Positions 50,318-58,150 of a stretch of 64,000 bases of DNA are shown here, in pieces. Each line of letters starts with the position of its first letter. The first letter of the stretch is position 1. This stretch comes from Micromonospora musae (GTDB lineage: Bacteria > Actinomycetota > Actinomycetes > Mycobacteriales > Micromonosporaceae): the NCBI RefSeq assembly GCF_003626635.1, contig NZ_RAZT01000010.1:62001-126000 (forward strand). The letters run 5' to 3'. The notes below the pieces were generated by a model. That model was not told the origin of the DNA. It was given only the letters and a program-made list of their open reading frames with translations, and made no database searches. Position numbers and translations under genes: made by a program.

Positions 50318-51568
50318 GTGACCAGCGCCGTCGTGCCGGACCACCCCTGGCTGCTGCCGGGGGCGCTCGCCGTGCCGACCGAGCGGGGCCGGTCCCGCCC
50401 CCGGCGCACCACCCGGGACTGGATCGTCGACGGTCTCTGCTTCCTGGTCTCCCTGTTCTGGGTCCTGGTCGTGACGTTCGACGCGGCCGCGCCGAGCCCC
50501 GAGATGACCGCCCCGCCGCCGTACGACTGGATGATCGCCGCGGACGGGCTGGTCGGCCTGGTCTGCTGCGCGCTGCTCTGGTTCCGCCGACGCTGGCCGG
50601 TCGGGCTGGCCGTCGCCACCCTGCCCTTCACCGCCTTCTCGATGGCCGGGGCGATCCCACTGCTGATCATCTTCTTCACCGTGATCGTGCACCGGCGCAC
50701 GGCGGTGGCGCTGGCCCTGACCGGCGCCGGCATCGGCACCAACTTCCTCCTCGCCTACCTGCGGCCCGAGCCGGGCATGCCGTACTGGGCCTCGATGGCG
50801 TGGGGCGTGGTGCTCAGCGGGATGGTGCTGGCCTGGGGGATGTTCGTACGGGCCCGCCGGCAGCTGGTGGTGTCGCTGCGCGAGCGCGCCGAGCGGGCCG
50901 AGGCGGAGCAGCAGTTGCGGGTGGCGCAGGCCCGCCAGTCGGAGCGCACCCAGATCGCCCGGGAGATGCACGACGTGCTGGCGCACCGGATCTCCCTGCT
51001 CAGCCTGCACGCCGGGGCGCTGGAGTTCCGCCCGGACGCGCCGCCCGACGAGGTGGCGCGGGCCGCCGCCGTGATCCGGGGCAGCGCGCACGCCGCGTTG
51101 CAGGATCTGCGCGAGGTGATCGGGGTGCTGCGCGCGGAGACCGCGGTCGAGGCGGATCCGGAGCGTCCGCAACCCACCCTGGCGGACCTGCCCGCGCTGA
51201 TCGAGGAGTCCCGGGCGGCCGGCGTACGGGTCAACGCCAGCCACGGGGTCGCGGAGGCGCACACCGTTCCGGCCGCTGTCGGGCGCAGCGCGTACCGGAT
51301 CACGCAGGAAGGGCTGACCAATGCGCGCAAGCACGCTCCCGGCGCTGTGGTGACCGTCGGCGTGGCCGGCGGGCCGGGCGCGGGGCTCAGCGTCGACATC
51401 CGCAACCGGTGGCCGGTCGGTGGGGCGACCGACGCGGGGATTCCCGGCACGGGCACCGGGTTGGTCGGCATCGCCGAGCGGGTCACCCTGGCCGGCGGCC
51501 GCCTCGAGTACGGGCGGGACGAGACCGGCGACTTCCGTCTGGCGGCGTGGCTGCCGTGGCCGGCGTGA
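50318..51568 (+). CDS. NarL-type sensor histidine kinase (DesK-like)
   Basis: 416 residues from GTG 50318. Membrane helices: WIVDGLCFLVSLFWVLVV, MIAADGLVGLVCCALLWF, VGLAVATLPFTAFSMAGAIPLLIIFFTVIV, AVALALTGAGIGTNFLLAYL, MAWGVVLSGMVLAWGMFV. The dimerisation domain is IAREMHDVLAHRISLLSLHAG (phospho-His about 217) and the HATPase domain contains AVGRSAYRITQEGLTNARKHAPG and GTGTGLVGIAERVTLAGG. Leaderless promoter 6 nt upstream. Overlaps the response regulator start by 4 nt. Signal unknown. Confidence 0.92.
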   Translation: MTSAVVPDHPWLLPGALAVPTERGRSRPRRTTRDWIVDGLCFLVSLFWVLVVTFDAAAPSPEMTAPPPYDWMIAADGLVGLVCCALLWFRRRWPVGLAVATLPFTAFSMAGAIPLLIIFFTVIVHRRTAVALALTGAGIGTNFLLAYLRPEPGMPYWASMAWGVVLSGMVLAWGMFVRARRQLVVSLRERAERAEAEQQLRVAQARQSERTQIAREMHDVLAHRISLLSLHAGALEFRPDAPPDEVARAAAVIRGSAHAALQDLREVIGVLRAETAVEADPERPQPTLADLPALIEESRAAGVRVNASHGVAEAHTVPAAVGRSAYRITQEGLTNARKHAPGAVVTVGVAGGPGAGLSVDIRNRWPVGGATDAGIPGTGTGLVGIAERVTLAGGRLEYGRDETGDFRLAAWLPWPA

Positions 51569-52308
51569 CCGGACCGGGTCGGCCCGCGATGGACCCCGCT
51601 GGCCCGATCGGGTCCGACGCAGGCGCCGAGGTGCCGGGTGGCCCGGTGCGAGTGCTGATCGTCGACGACGATCCGCTGGTCCGCGCCGGGTTGTCGATGA
51701 TCCTCGGCGGTGTGCCGGACCTACGGGTGGTGGGGGAGGCCGCCGACGGGGGTGAGGTGCCCGCCGCGGTCGCCGCCGGCCGGCCCGACGTGGTGCTCAT
51801 GGACATCCGGATGCCCCGGCTGGACGGGCTGGCCGCGACCGAGGCGCTGCGCGCGCTGCCGGATCCGCCGGAGGTGCTGGTGCTCACCACCTTCCACGCC
51901 GACGAGCAGGTGCTCCGGGCACTGCGCGCCGGGGCGGCCGGTTTCCTGCTGAAGGACACCCCGCCCGCGGAGATCGTGCAGGCGGTGCGTCGGGTGGCGG
52001 CGGGGGAGGCGACTCTCTCCCCGGCGATCACCCGCGCGTTGATCGCGCACGTCACCGGCGCCGCGCCCGCGCCGGTCGGGGCCGACCCGCGTCGCGAGCG
52101 CGCGCTGCGGCTGCTCGCCGCGCTCAGCGAGCGGGAGCGGGAGGTCGCCGTCGCGCTCGGCCGGGGGCGGACCAACGCGGAGATCGCCGGTGAGCTCTAC
52201 ATGAGTGTGGCGACCGTCAAGGCGTACGTCTCCCGGCTGCTGACCCGCCTCGAACTGAACAACCGGGTGCAGGTGGCCCTGCTCGTGCACGACGCCGGCC
52301 TGGTCTGA
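51565..52308 (+). CDS. NarL-family response regulator
   Basis: 247 residues from GTG 51565, which overlaps the kinase TGA as GTGA; ATG 51589 is a possible shorter start. Receiver: VRVLIVDDDPLVRAGLSMIL, phosphoacceptor Asp in PDVVLMDIRMPRLDG (about 83), Lys in LLKDTPPAEIVQAV (about 132). NarL-type helix-turn-helix: SEREREVAVALGRGRTNAEIAGELYMSVATVKAYVSRLLTRLELNNRVQ (about 190-238). Works with the kinase just upstream; the target is probably the divergent ABC operon. Terminated at 52323-52369. Confidence 0.93.
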   Translation: MTGPGRPAMDPAGPIGSDAGAEVPGGPVRVLIVDDDPLVRAGLSMILGGVPDLRVVGEAADGGEVPAAVAAGRPDVVLMDIRMPRLDGLAATEALRALPDPPEVLVLTTFHADEQVLRALRAGAAGFLLKDTPPAEIVQAVRRVAAGEATLSPAITRALIAHVTGAAPAPVGADPRRERALRLLAALSEREREVAVALGRGRTNAEIAGELYMSVATVKAYVSRLLTRLELNNRVQVALLVHDAGLV

Positions 52309-52322
52309 CCAGGGATCGCCGC

Positions 52323-52369
52323 AACTCATCCGGAACGACCCGGATGAGTTCACACTCATTCGTGAGTGT
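52323..52369 (+). terminator. Two consecutive hairpins after the two-component operon
   Basis: AACTCATCCGG/CCGGATGAGTT (52323-52350, perfect 11 bp, 6-nt loop) is followed 1 nt later by ACACTCA-TTCG-TGAGTGT (52352-52369, 7 bp, tetraloop). The first is the terminator of the kinase/regulator operon. Confidence 0.75.
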
Positions 52370-52402
52370 TCCGTCTTTGAGTGTTCCCTCTTTGAGGGTT
52401 CC
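52364..52402. repeat. 15-bp tandem repeat
   Basis: GAGTGTTCCGTCTTT (52364-52378), GAGTGTTCCCTCTTT (52379-52393) and a third truncated GAGGGTTCC (52394-52402). Directly continues the second hairpin arm; A/T-richer than the surroundings. Confidence 0.75.
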
Positions 52403-52533
52403 GGCGGTGGTGGTCTGGACACCTGCTCGCCGCCTACTCGGATTGAACTTCTGCTCGGCGCTGGCCGTACCACTGGCCGAGGATGCGGGTGCGGCGGTCC
52501 GCCGCGCCCCTGCCGAGCTGCGGGAGGCCTGCC

Positions 52534-52914
52534 GTGCGTGTTGGTGAGCAGTCGACGGACCCCATCGATCTGGTGCTGGGAGAGGTGCCGGTACCGGCAC
52601 CACTGACCCCGGAGGACATCCGGCTCGCGGTGCGGGCGGTGGTGGTGCACGGCGCAGAGGAGTGGCCGGCCGGACCGAAGTGCCGCAACGACGGGTCGGC
52701 CTACCCGTGCCGCCTGCACCGCTGGGGCCGCCGGGTGCTGCTCGCGCACGGCCTCAACGACCGCCAGGTCGACGCGGTGATCCGGCACGGCAACCCGTTC
52801 GTCCGGGTGCCCTTCCCGTTCACCGCCACCGGCCCGGCCCGGGACGAACGGTCCGCCCCCCGTCCGGCGCGGACCGCCTCCGCCGCCGCACCGAACTGGC
52901 CCCGAGCGAGCTGA
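52534..52914 (+). CDS. CRND-motif protein, unknown function (paralogue 1)
   Basis: 126 residues from GTG 52534 with GGGAGG 6 nt upstream; a longer ATG frame at 52483 adds an Arg-rich leader without a site. Core: AVRAVVVHGAEEWPAGPKCRND then YPCRLHRWGRRVL and GLNDRQVDAVIRHGNP (about 25-80). Two cysteines (CRND and PCRLH) and His/Trp residues are conserved in the paralogue at 59858-60184; about half of the 70 core residues are identical. The C-terminus is Ala/Arg/Pro-rich and probably disordered. No family recognised. No export signal. A metal or nucleic-acid role would fit the Cys/His/Arg content, as inference only. Confidence 0.75.
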   Translation: MRVGEQSTDPIDLVLGEVPVPAPLTPEDIRLAVRAVVVHGAEEWPAGPKCRNDGSAYPCRLHRWGRRVLLAHGLNDRQVDAVIRHGNPFVRVPFPFTATGPARDERSAPRPARTASAAAPNWPRAS

Positions 52915-52995
52915 GCAGCACTCCAGCCTGCCCCCGGGGCGGGCCGAGCGGCGCTGCCCAACGGTCCCCGGGCTGCGCCGCCTCCCGGGTGGCAA

Positions 52996-53045
52996 GACGC
53001 CGGCCCGGCGCGGGGTCCCCCCATCCCCCGCACCGGGCCGGCGTC
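52996..53045. terminator. 20-bp bidirectional hairpin
   Basis: GACGCCGGCCCGGCGCGGGG (52996-53015) pairs with CCCCGCACCGGGCCGGCGTC (53026-53045), one mismatch, 10-nt loop, between the CRND gene and the convergent carboxypeptidase. Confidence 0.85.
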
Positions 53046-53058
53046 GCTCCGGCGTGAC

Positions 53059-53835
53059 TCAGCCGATCCCGCAGTCCGGCGCGGACCAGCTCGTGCTGTT
53101 GCTGACGCCGTCGTCGTTGTTCTCGCGGCGCGAGTCGACGTGTACGTGGTCGTCGTGGTCCGGGTAGCCGGGCCCGAAGATCCCGCTGAAGCCTCTGTTG
53201 CGGGCGTCCCGGGCGACCTCGCAGAGCGACGAGGTGCGCGACACCACGTCGGCGGAGGTGCCGTAGAGGTGCTGGCTGTCCGACGCGCCGCCGACCTGGT
53301 TGTTGCAGGCATGGCTGCGGAATCCGCTGGTCACGTAGAGCGGCTCGTCCCCCAGGCTGCGCCGCATCGCCTCCAGCTTCCACATCGTGTGCAGGGCGTT
53401 CTCGCGGGTCTCGCTCGCCGACAGCGGGCCCCCGCTCCACCCGCCCCGGCCGCAGCCGTCGTCCAACTCGCTGTAGCTGAAGTGGCGGGGTGTGCAGTCG
53501 TTGTCCTGGAGTTCGTAGAGCTTGGCGTACGTCTCGGGGCCGGCGATGCCGTCCACTCGCAGCCCGTACGCCTGCTGGAACCGCCGGACCGCAGCGTGGG
53601 TCTTGGGTCCGAAGATGCCGTCGAGCTCGACGATGTCCCGGTTGCCGGCCCAGCCGGCCACCCGGATCTGCAACTCGCGGACGTCGGAGCCGGACCGCCC
53701 CTGGTAGAGGTTGCGGTTCCACGTGTAGCAGCCGTCGGCATGGGCCGCTGGCGCGGCGACCACCGCGGCGATCGCAGCACCTGGCAGCGCCAGGGCGATA
53801 GCGACGGCAGCCCGCTTCAGGGTGTTTACGCGCAC
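53059..53835 (-). CDS. Secreted zinc D-Ala-D-Ala carboxypeptidase with peptidoglycan-binding domain (M15)
   Basis: 258 residues from GTG 53835, chosen for the GGGAGGA just upstream and the signal peptide that follows (KRAAVAIALALPGAAIAAVV, cleavage after AHA). An N-terminal PGB_1 domain (VRELQIRVAGWAGNRDIVELDGIFGPKTHAAVRRFQQAYGLRVDGIAGPETYAKL, about 45-100) precedes the M15 domain. The catalytic zinc pattern is seen in YVTSGFRSHACN, SQHLYGTSADV (His and Asp ligands) and GPGYPDHDDHVHVDSR (His-x-His). Close in layout to the Streptomyces albus G enzyme. Trims peptidoglycan stem peptides and may affect sensitivity to beta-lactams. Monocistronic. Confidence 0.9.
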   Translation of the reverse strand: MRVNTLKRAAVAIALALPGAAIAAVVAAPAAHADGCYTWNRNLYQGRSGSDVRELQIRVAGWAGNRDIVELDGIFGPKTHAAVRRFQQAYGLRVDGIAGPETYAKLYELQDNDCTPRHFSYSELDDGCGRGGWSGGPLSASETRENALHTMWKLEAMRRSLGDEPLYVTSGFRSHACNNQVGGASDSQHLYGTSADVVSRTSSLCEVARDARNRGFSGIFGPGYPDHDDHVHVDSRRENNDDGVSNSTSWSAPDCGIG

Positions 53836-54144
53836 AGAAGTCCTCCCGATAGGAGCGTGAATGGGGTGGGCTTCGGGACATTGACCGGAGCGTCCCGCGA
53901 TTTCCACCCTGGCAGCTATCCGGCCGGTTGGGGGCGATTAACGAGAATCGTCCTCATGATTTGCGGTTGCTGAGCAGTCGCTGTAAATGTCATGGATCCA
54001 CGAATCAGCCATTTACGGCGTGAGATGCCGAGTGAAGCGGAAACGCGGCGAACCTCACGGAACGCCCCAGCGAGGGTGATGTTCTCCGGGGTTGGGTGAG
54101 CGGTAACGTCAGGCCCCGGGGGGCGACGCGCGGGGGAGGTGGAC
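53836..54144. other. Gene-free divergent promoter region
   Basis: A/T-richer patch 53925-54020. GTAAATG (53983-53989) and CATTTAC (54010-54016) form a small dyad with a 20-nt centre. TAACGT (54104-54109) could be the -10 box of the DUF6642-like gene. No codon-biased frame. Confidence 0.5.
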
Positions 54145-54786
54145 GTGGCGCGGGGAGGCATCTTCTGCGTCGAAGGTCAGTGGCACCGGGACCTCAACGA
54201 ACGAGGATCGGTGCTGCCCACACTCGAACTGCTCGAGCGGCTGGGCAAGATCAGATTCATCCACAAGGACGCGGCGACCCGCGACGAGCTCTTCTACTTC
54301 CTCGACCGGTGGCTGCTCAAGCAGTACGCCGACCACCGGGTGGGATTCTTCGCCATGCACGGAGAACCGAGCCGGCTGCGCCTGACCGACTGGAACTCCG
54401 TCGAACTCGCCGACGTCGCCGAACTGATGGCCGGGCGCTGCGAGGGGCGGCGGCTCTACTTCGGCAGCTGCTCGGTGCTGCGCGCCTCGGACGCCGCGCT
54501 GCGCGAATTCCTCGAGATCACCGGAGCCGCTCTGATCTGCGGTTTCACCCGCGACGTCGACTGGGTCGAATCGGCGGCCTTCGAAACGGTACTGCTCGAC
54601 GTGCTGGCCAACGGCCAGCGGCACAACGCCGCGGAGCTGCGGATGGGTTCGGCGCACTGGGCGCCCCTCGCCTCGTACCTGGGATTCCGGGTGATCTACG
54701 CCAACGGGCGCGCCTGGCGGCCCCCGGTACGGCCCCGCGTGCCGGCGCAGCAGGTCGCGGAGCGCACCGCCGCCCGCCCGCACTAG
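54145..54786 (+). CDS. DUF6642-like protein with a caspase-like His/Cys arrangement
   Basis: 213 residues from GTG 54145 with GGGGGAGG 6 nt before. The sequence ARGGIFCVEGQWHRDL, then DELFYFLDRWLLKQYADHRVGFFAMHGEPSRL and ELMAGRCEGRRLYFGSCSVL matches what I recall as DUF6642. A His followed by Gly (H72-G73, after strand GFFAM) and a Cys in GSC (C109, after strand RRLYF) sit at the ends of two successive beta strands, exactly as in the clan CD peptidases (caspases, CHAT, metacaspases). This is my reading and not an established property. A helical C-terminus ends in an unstructured Pro/Arg tail. No N-terminal signal. Monocistronic, followed by a deazaflavin oxidoreductase. Confidence 0.6.
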   Translation: MARGGIFCVEGQWHRDLNERGSVLPTLELLERLGKIRFIHKDAATRDELFYFLDRWLLKQYADHRVGFFAMHGEPSRLRLTDWNSVELADVAELMAGRCEGRRLYFGSCSVLRASDAALREFLEITGAALICGFTRDVDWVESAAFETVLLDVLANGQRHNAAELRMGSAHWAPLASYLGFRVIYANGRAWRPPVRPRVPAQQVAERTAARPH

Positions 54787-54831
54787 GGTCTGCCCGGACG
54801 CGCCCCGGGGCGGGCCTGGTAGAAACGACCC

Positions 54832-55296
54832 GTGGCACGCAGCATCGCGACGAACACCAAGGTCGACCGCGACGGCCTGATCGAGTTCCTCCGCCCCCGG
54901 CACCGCGTGGTGCTGATGACGACCCGGGCGGACGGGCGACCCCAGTCCTCACCGGTCACCGCGGGCGTCGACACCGCCGGCCGGCTGGTGGTCTCCACCT
55001 ACCCGGAACGGGTCAAGGCGGCCAACGTACGCCGCGACCCGCGGGTCTCGGCCTGCGTGCTCTCCGACGACTGGAACGGGCCCTGGGTGCAGCTCGACGG
55101 CACGGCCGAGGTGCTGGACCTGCCGGAGGCGCTCGAACCGCTGGTGGAGTACTTCCGCTGCATCTCCGGCGAACACCCCGACTGGGACGAGTACCGCGCC
55201 GCCATGGTGCAGCAGGGCAAGTCCCTGATCCGGGTGACCATCGAGCGCTGGAGCCCCATCGCCACCGGCGGGTTCCCCGCCCGCCTCGCCGACTGA
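54832..55296 (+). CDS. PPOX-class F420-dependent oxidoreductase
   Basis: 154 residues from GTG. The split-barrel fold is seen in RVVLMTTRADGRPQSSPVTAGVDTAGRLVVSTYPERVKAANVRRDPRVSACVLSD (about 25-80), which holds the conserved coenzyme-binding Ser/Thr-Pro (QSSPV) and Lys (RVKAANVRRDPRV). The C-terminal LIRVTIERWSPIATGGFP is typical of F420-linked members found in Micromonospora and Mycobacterium (Rv1155-like). A weak TAGAAA box lies 6 nt before the start, so it may also be leaderless. Probable F420H2-dependent reductase, substrate unknown. Confidence 0.88.
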   Translation: MARSIATNTKVDRDGLIEFLRPRHRVVLMTTRADGRPQSSPVTAGVDTAGRLVVSTYPERVKAANVRRDPRVSACVLSDDWNGPWVQLDGTAEVLDLPEALEPLVEYFRCISGEHPDWDEYRAAMVQQGKSLIRVTIERWSPIATGGFPARLAD

Positions 55297-55324
55297 CGCT
55301 CGCCGCCCCCGGCGCCCGTCGAGC

Positions 55325-55966
55325 TCAGTACGCGACGCTGAAGCGGGCGTTCACGTGCCGTGGGTCCTCGATCTCGTCGACGATCGCCACCGCGAGGTCC
55401 TCGTAGGTGAGCACCGAGCGGCCCTGATCGTCGGTGACCGGCTCGTCGGTGCCCGTGCGGTAGTGCCCGGTCCGCTCCCCGGGGTGGAACTCCAGCGGCG
55501 GCGGTGAGACGTACGTCCAGGTCACCCCGTCGGCCTGGGCGCGGTAGTAGGCGAGGGCGTCGGCCTGGCCCTGCGCCGAGTCGCGGTACTCCTCGGGGAA
55601 GTCCGGCTCGTCCAGGTACGACGTCCCCCTCGGGGTGAGCAGCGTCGACCCGCCGCCGAGGTGGATGATCCGCGGCGCGTCCGGCATCCTCCGCAGCGTG
55701 CTGACCAGCGCCCGCGCCGCGTCGAGCCACAGCTCCCGCTCGCCCCCGCCGATCGCGACCACCAGGACGTCCGCCTCCGGGGCCAGCTCCCGTACGCTGC
55801 GCTCGCTGGTGGCGTCCCCGGTGACCACCTGCACGCCCGCGGGCAGGTAGGAGGTGGCCTCCGGACGGCGCACCGCAGCGGTGACCCGGTGCCCGCGTGA
55901 GACCGCCTCGGCGCTGACCCGGGAGCCGGCGGTGCCACCCGCGCCGAACACCACGATGCTGCTCAT
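55325..55966 (-). CDS. NAD(P)H-binding protein (atypical SDR)
   Basis: 213 residues; ATG 55966 after GGGAGG. Rossmann motif VVFGAGGTAGSRVSAEAVSRGHRVTAAVRRP (GxGGxxG, about 5-35), then GVQVVTGDATSERSVREL and VLVVAIGGGER. The YxxxK catalytic pair of classical SDRs is absent; instead the pattern YLDEPDFPEEYRDSAQGQADALAYYRAQADGVTWTYVSPPP is that of NmrA/YwnB-like NAD(P)-binding proteins. Likely a flavin-reductase or redox-sensing protein. Convergent with the PPOX gene. Confidence 0.85.
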   Translation of the reverse strand: MSSIVVFGAGGTAGSRVSAEAVSRGHRVTAAVRRPEATSYLPAGVQVVTGDATSERSVRELAPEADVLVVAIGGGERELWLDAARALVSTLRRMPDAPRIIHLGGGSTLLTPRGTSYLDEPDFPEEYRDSAQGQADALAYYRAQADGVTWTYVSPPPLEFHPGERTGHYRTGTDEPVTDDQGRSVLTYEDLAVAIVDEIEDPRHVNARFSVAY

Positions 55967-56079
55967 GACCGCCTCCCGCCGGACGTGACCTCCGGCCCTC
56001 AAGGCTATTGACCGGCTCGCCCGCCGGTGGCGTTACCGCGAGAACCCCCGGCGGGGTTACCGCGAGAACCCGAAGCCTG

Positions 56080-57306
56080 TCACTCCACGAGCGCGGAGTA
56101 GACCAGCTGGCGCAGCTGCGACCGGATCGGGTACGTGCTGGAGGGCAGCAGCTGGGTGAAGAAGAGCGCCGTGATCTCCTCGGCCGGATCGACCCAGAAC
56201 GCGGTGCTCGCCACGCCACCCCAGTAGTACTCGCCGACGCTGCTCGGCACCCGGCTCGGGATCGGGTCGTCGACCACCGCGAAGCCGAGCCCGAAACCGA
56301 CCCCGTCGAGCAGGCTTTCGGCGAAGCCGCCGGTGGAGAGGGTGCCCAGGTCCTGACCGTCGGGCAGGTGGTTGCGGGTCATGAAGCGCACCGTGCGCGG
56401 GCCGAGCAGGCGTACGCCGTCCAGCTCGCCGCCGCGCACCAGCATCTGGGTGAACCGGTGGTAGTCCGCGGCGGAGCAGATCAGGCCACCGCCGCCGGAG
56501 TGCAGGATCGGCTTCCGGTACGCGAGCGCGCCGATCTGGTCGTAGCGCATGGCGTGTCCGGTGCTCGGGTCCGGCGCGTAGAGCGCGGCGAGGCGGTCGG
56601 CCTCGTCACTCTCGACGTACCAGCGGGCGTCGGTCATCCCGAGCGGCCGGAGGATCCGGTCGGTGAAGAACGCGTCGAGGCTCTGCCCGGAGACCACCTC
56701 GACCAGCCGGCCGAGCACGTCGGTGGCGACCGAGTAGCCCCAGGCCGTGCCGGGCTGGAAGAGCAGCGGAAGCCGGCCGAAGGCCGCGCAGGCGCCGGCC
56801 AGGTCGACGCCCGACGGTGGGTAGAGGTCGTAACCGGCGGCCCGGTAGAGGCCGTCGACCACCGAGGTCTGCATGAAGCCGTAGGTCAAACCGGCGGTGT
56901 GGGTGAGCAGGTGCCACACCCGGATCGGCTCCACCGCCGGCACCGTGTACGGCTTGAGCGTCGAACCCTTCGAGTAGACCCGCAGGTCGGCGAATTCGGG
57001 CAGCCAACGGCTGATCTCGTCGGTCAGCTCGAAACGCCCCTCCTCCCAGAGGATCATCGCGGCGACCGAGGTGATCGGCTTGGTCATCGAGTAGATCCGC
57101 CACAGGGTGTCCGCCTCGACCGGGAGCCCCGCCTCGCGGTCGCGCTGCCCGTACGTGGCCGAGTGGACCACCTCGCCGCGCCGGGTCACGATCGCCTGCC
57201 AGCCGGCGAGCCGGCCGTCGTCGACGTACCTGCCGAAGTGCTCGTCGATGCGCGCCAGGCGCGCCGGGTCGAAGCCGATCTGGTCCGGGTCGATGCTCCG
57301 CGCCAC
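56080..57306 (-). CDS. EstB-type serine hydrolase (beta-lactamase fold esterase)
   Basis: 408 residues from GTG 57306; another GTG 6 nt upstream is possible; longer frames upstream overlap the pentapeptide gene and were rejected. Catalytic SMTK (Ser73-Lys76), Tyr in WGYSVATDVLG (YxN replaced by YSV, as in EstB-type esterases), and HSGGGGL in the place of the KTG/HxG box. LLTHTAGLTYGF is the typical LTHTSG motif. The length (about 400) and motifs fit EstB/6-aminohexanoate hydrolase-like proteins; no signal peptide. Probably hydrolyses esters or amides in the cytoplasm. Divergent from the pentapeptide-repeat gene. Confidence 0.85.
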   Translation of the reverse strand: MARSIDPDQIGFDPARLARIDEHFGRYVDDGRLAGWQAIVTRRGEVVHSATYGQRDREAGLPVEADTLWRIYSMTKPITSVAAMILWEEGRFELTDEISRWLPEFADLRVYSKGSTLKPYTVPAVEPIRVWHLLTHTAGLTYGFMQTSVVDGLYRAAGYDLYPPSGVDLAGACAAFGRLPLLFQPGTAWGYSVATDVLGRLVEVVSGQSLDAFFTDRILRPLGMTDARWYVESDEADRLAALYAPDPSTGHAMRYDQIGALAYRKPILHSGGGGLICSAADYHRFTQMLVRGGELDGVRLLGPRTVRFMTRNHLPDGQDLGTLSTGGFAESLLDGVGFGLGFAVVDDPIPSRVPSSVGEYYWGGVASTAFWVDPAEEITALFFTQLLPSSTYPIRSQLRQLVYSALVE

Positions 57307-57381
57307 ACTCACCTCGCCGAACCTACTCGGCGGTACTCCGGCCGGGAAGAGGCTCCGACCACACATGTCGGTGCCCGTGGG

Positions 57382-57387
57382 TAGCCT
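57382..57387 (+). promoter_or_regulatory. -10 box of a leaderless promoter
   Basis: TAGCCT ends 6 nt before ATG 57394; identical box and spacing to the GIY-YIG gene at 7405. No ribosome-binding site. Confidence 0.5.
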
Positions 57388-57393
57388 GGCCCG

Positions 57394-57987
57394 ATGCCCG
57401 AGGTGACCGAGGACGAGACCTTCCGCAACGAGGACTGGTACGCCGAGGAGCTGGCGGACCGGCGCTTCGTCCGCTGCTCGTTCTTCGATGTCGACCTCAC
57501 CGAGGCGGTCAGCCGGGGCGCGGTCTTCGACGGCTGCACCTTCGGCAACGTGAAGTTCAACGCCTCCCGGCACACCGACTCGGCCTTCACCCGGTGCGCC
57601 TTCCGGCGGTGCAACCTCTTCGAGGTCGAGTTCATCGGCTGCAAGCTGGTCGGCAGCACCTTCACCGAGTGTGACCTGCGGCCGTTGACGATCGCCGGGG
57701 GCGACTGGTCGTTCGTCGCGCTGCCCGGGGCTGACCTGCGCGGCGTGCGGATCACCGACGTACGGATGCGGGAGGTCGATCTCACCAAGGCCAACCTGAC
57801 CGGCGCCACGGTCACCGGCGTCGACCTCTCCGCCGCGCAGCTGCACGGCTCGCGGCTCGCGGGCGCCGACCTGCGGGGCAGCGATCTGACCGCGCTCGAC
57901 CCGACAGCCGTGGAGCGCGCGGGGGCGATCGTCGACGTCGGGCAGGCGGTGATGATCGCCCAGGCGCTCGGCTTCGAGGTCCGCTGA
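57394..57987 (+). CDS. Pentapeptide-repeat protein
   Basis: 197 residues. Repeats of the A(D/N)Lxx type run through most of the protein: FVRCSFFDVDLTEAVSRGAVFDGCTFGNVKFNAS, FTRCAFRRCNLFEVEFIGCKLVGSTFTECDLRPL, ADLRGVRITDVRMREVDLTKANLTGATVTGVDLSAAQLHGSRLAGADLRGSDL. This forms a right-handed quadrilateral beta-helix; related proteins (MfpA, Qnr) mimic DNA and protect gyrase from fluoroquinolones, while others have no known function. The first repeats contain C/F at the central position as in Qnr-like proteins, but the length (about 200) and the N-terminal EVTEDETFRNEDWYAEEL leader also fit generic family members. Leaderless start. Confidence 0.85.
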   Translation: MPEVTEDETFRNEDWYAEELADRRFVRCSFFDVDLTEAVSRGAVFDGCTFGNVKFNASRHTDSAFTRCAFRRCNLFEVEFIGCKLVGSTFTECDLRPLTIAGGDWSFVALPGADLRGVRITDVRMREVDLTKANLTGATVTGVDLSAAQLHGSRLAGADLRGSDLTALDPTAVERAGAIVDVGQAVMIAQALGFEVR

Positions 57988-58150
57988 CCGAGGCCGCCGG
58001 CGCCCGCTCCGGCGAAAGTCCCGTGGCGGATCCGCCGAGGGCGGTCCGAGATTCCGATCCGGATCGATCTCCGCTACCTTCCTTCCCGTACCAGCCGGGC
58101 GCGCGACCGTCCGGTGTGGAAGAGACGAACCGTCCGGAGCGCCCGCGTGG

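Noticed and set aside
52483..52533. Upstream ATG for CRND paralogue 1
   Set aside because: Would add a basic leader with no ribosome-binding site; GGGAGG is spaced for GTG 52534.
52344..52547. 67-residue open frame after the response regulator
   Set aside because: Its first half encodes the SVPSL tandem repeat and it overlaps the better-supported CRND gene start; no ribosome-binding site.
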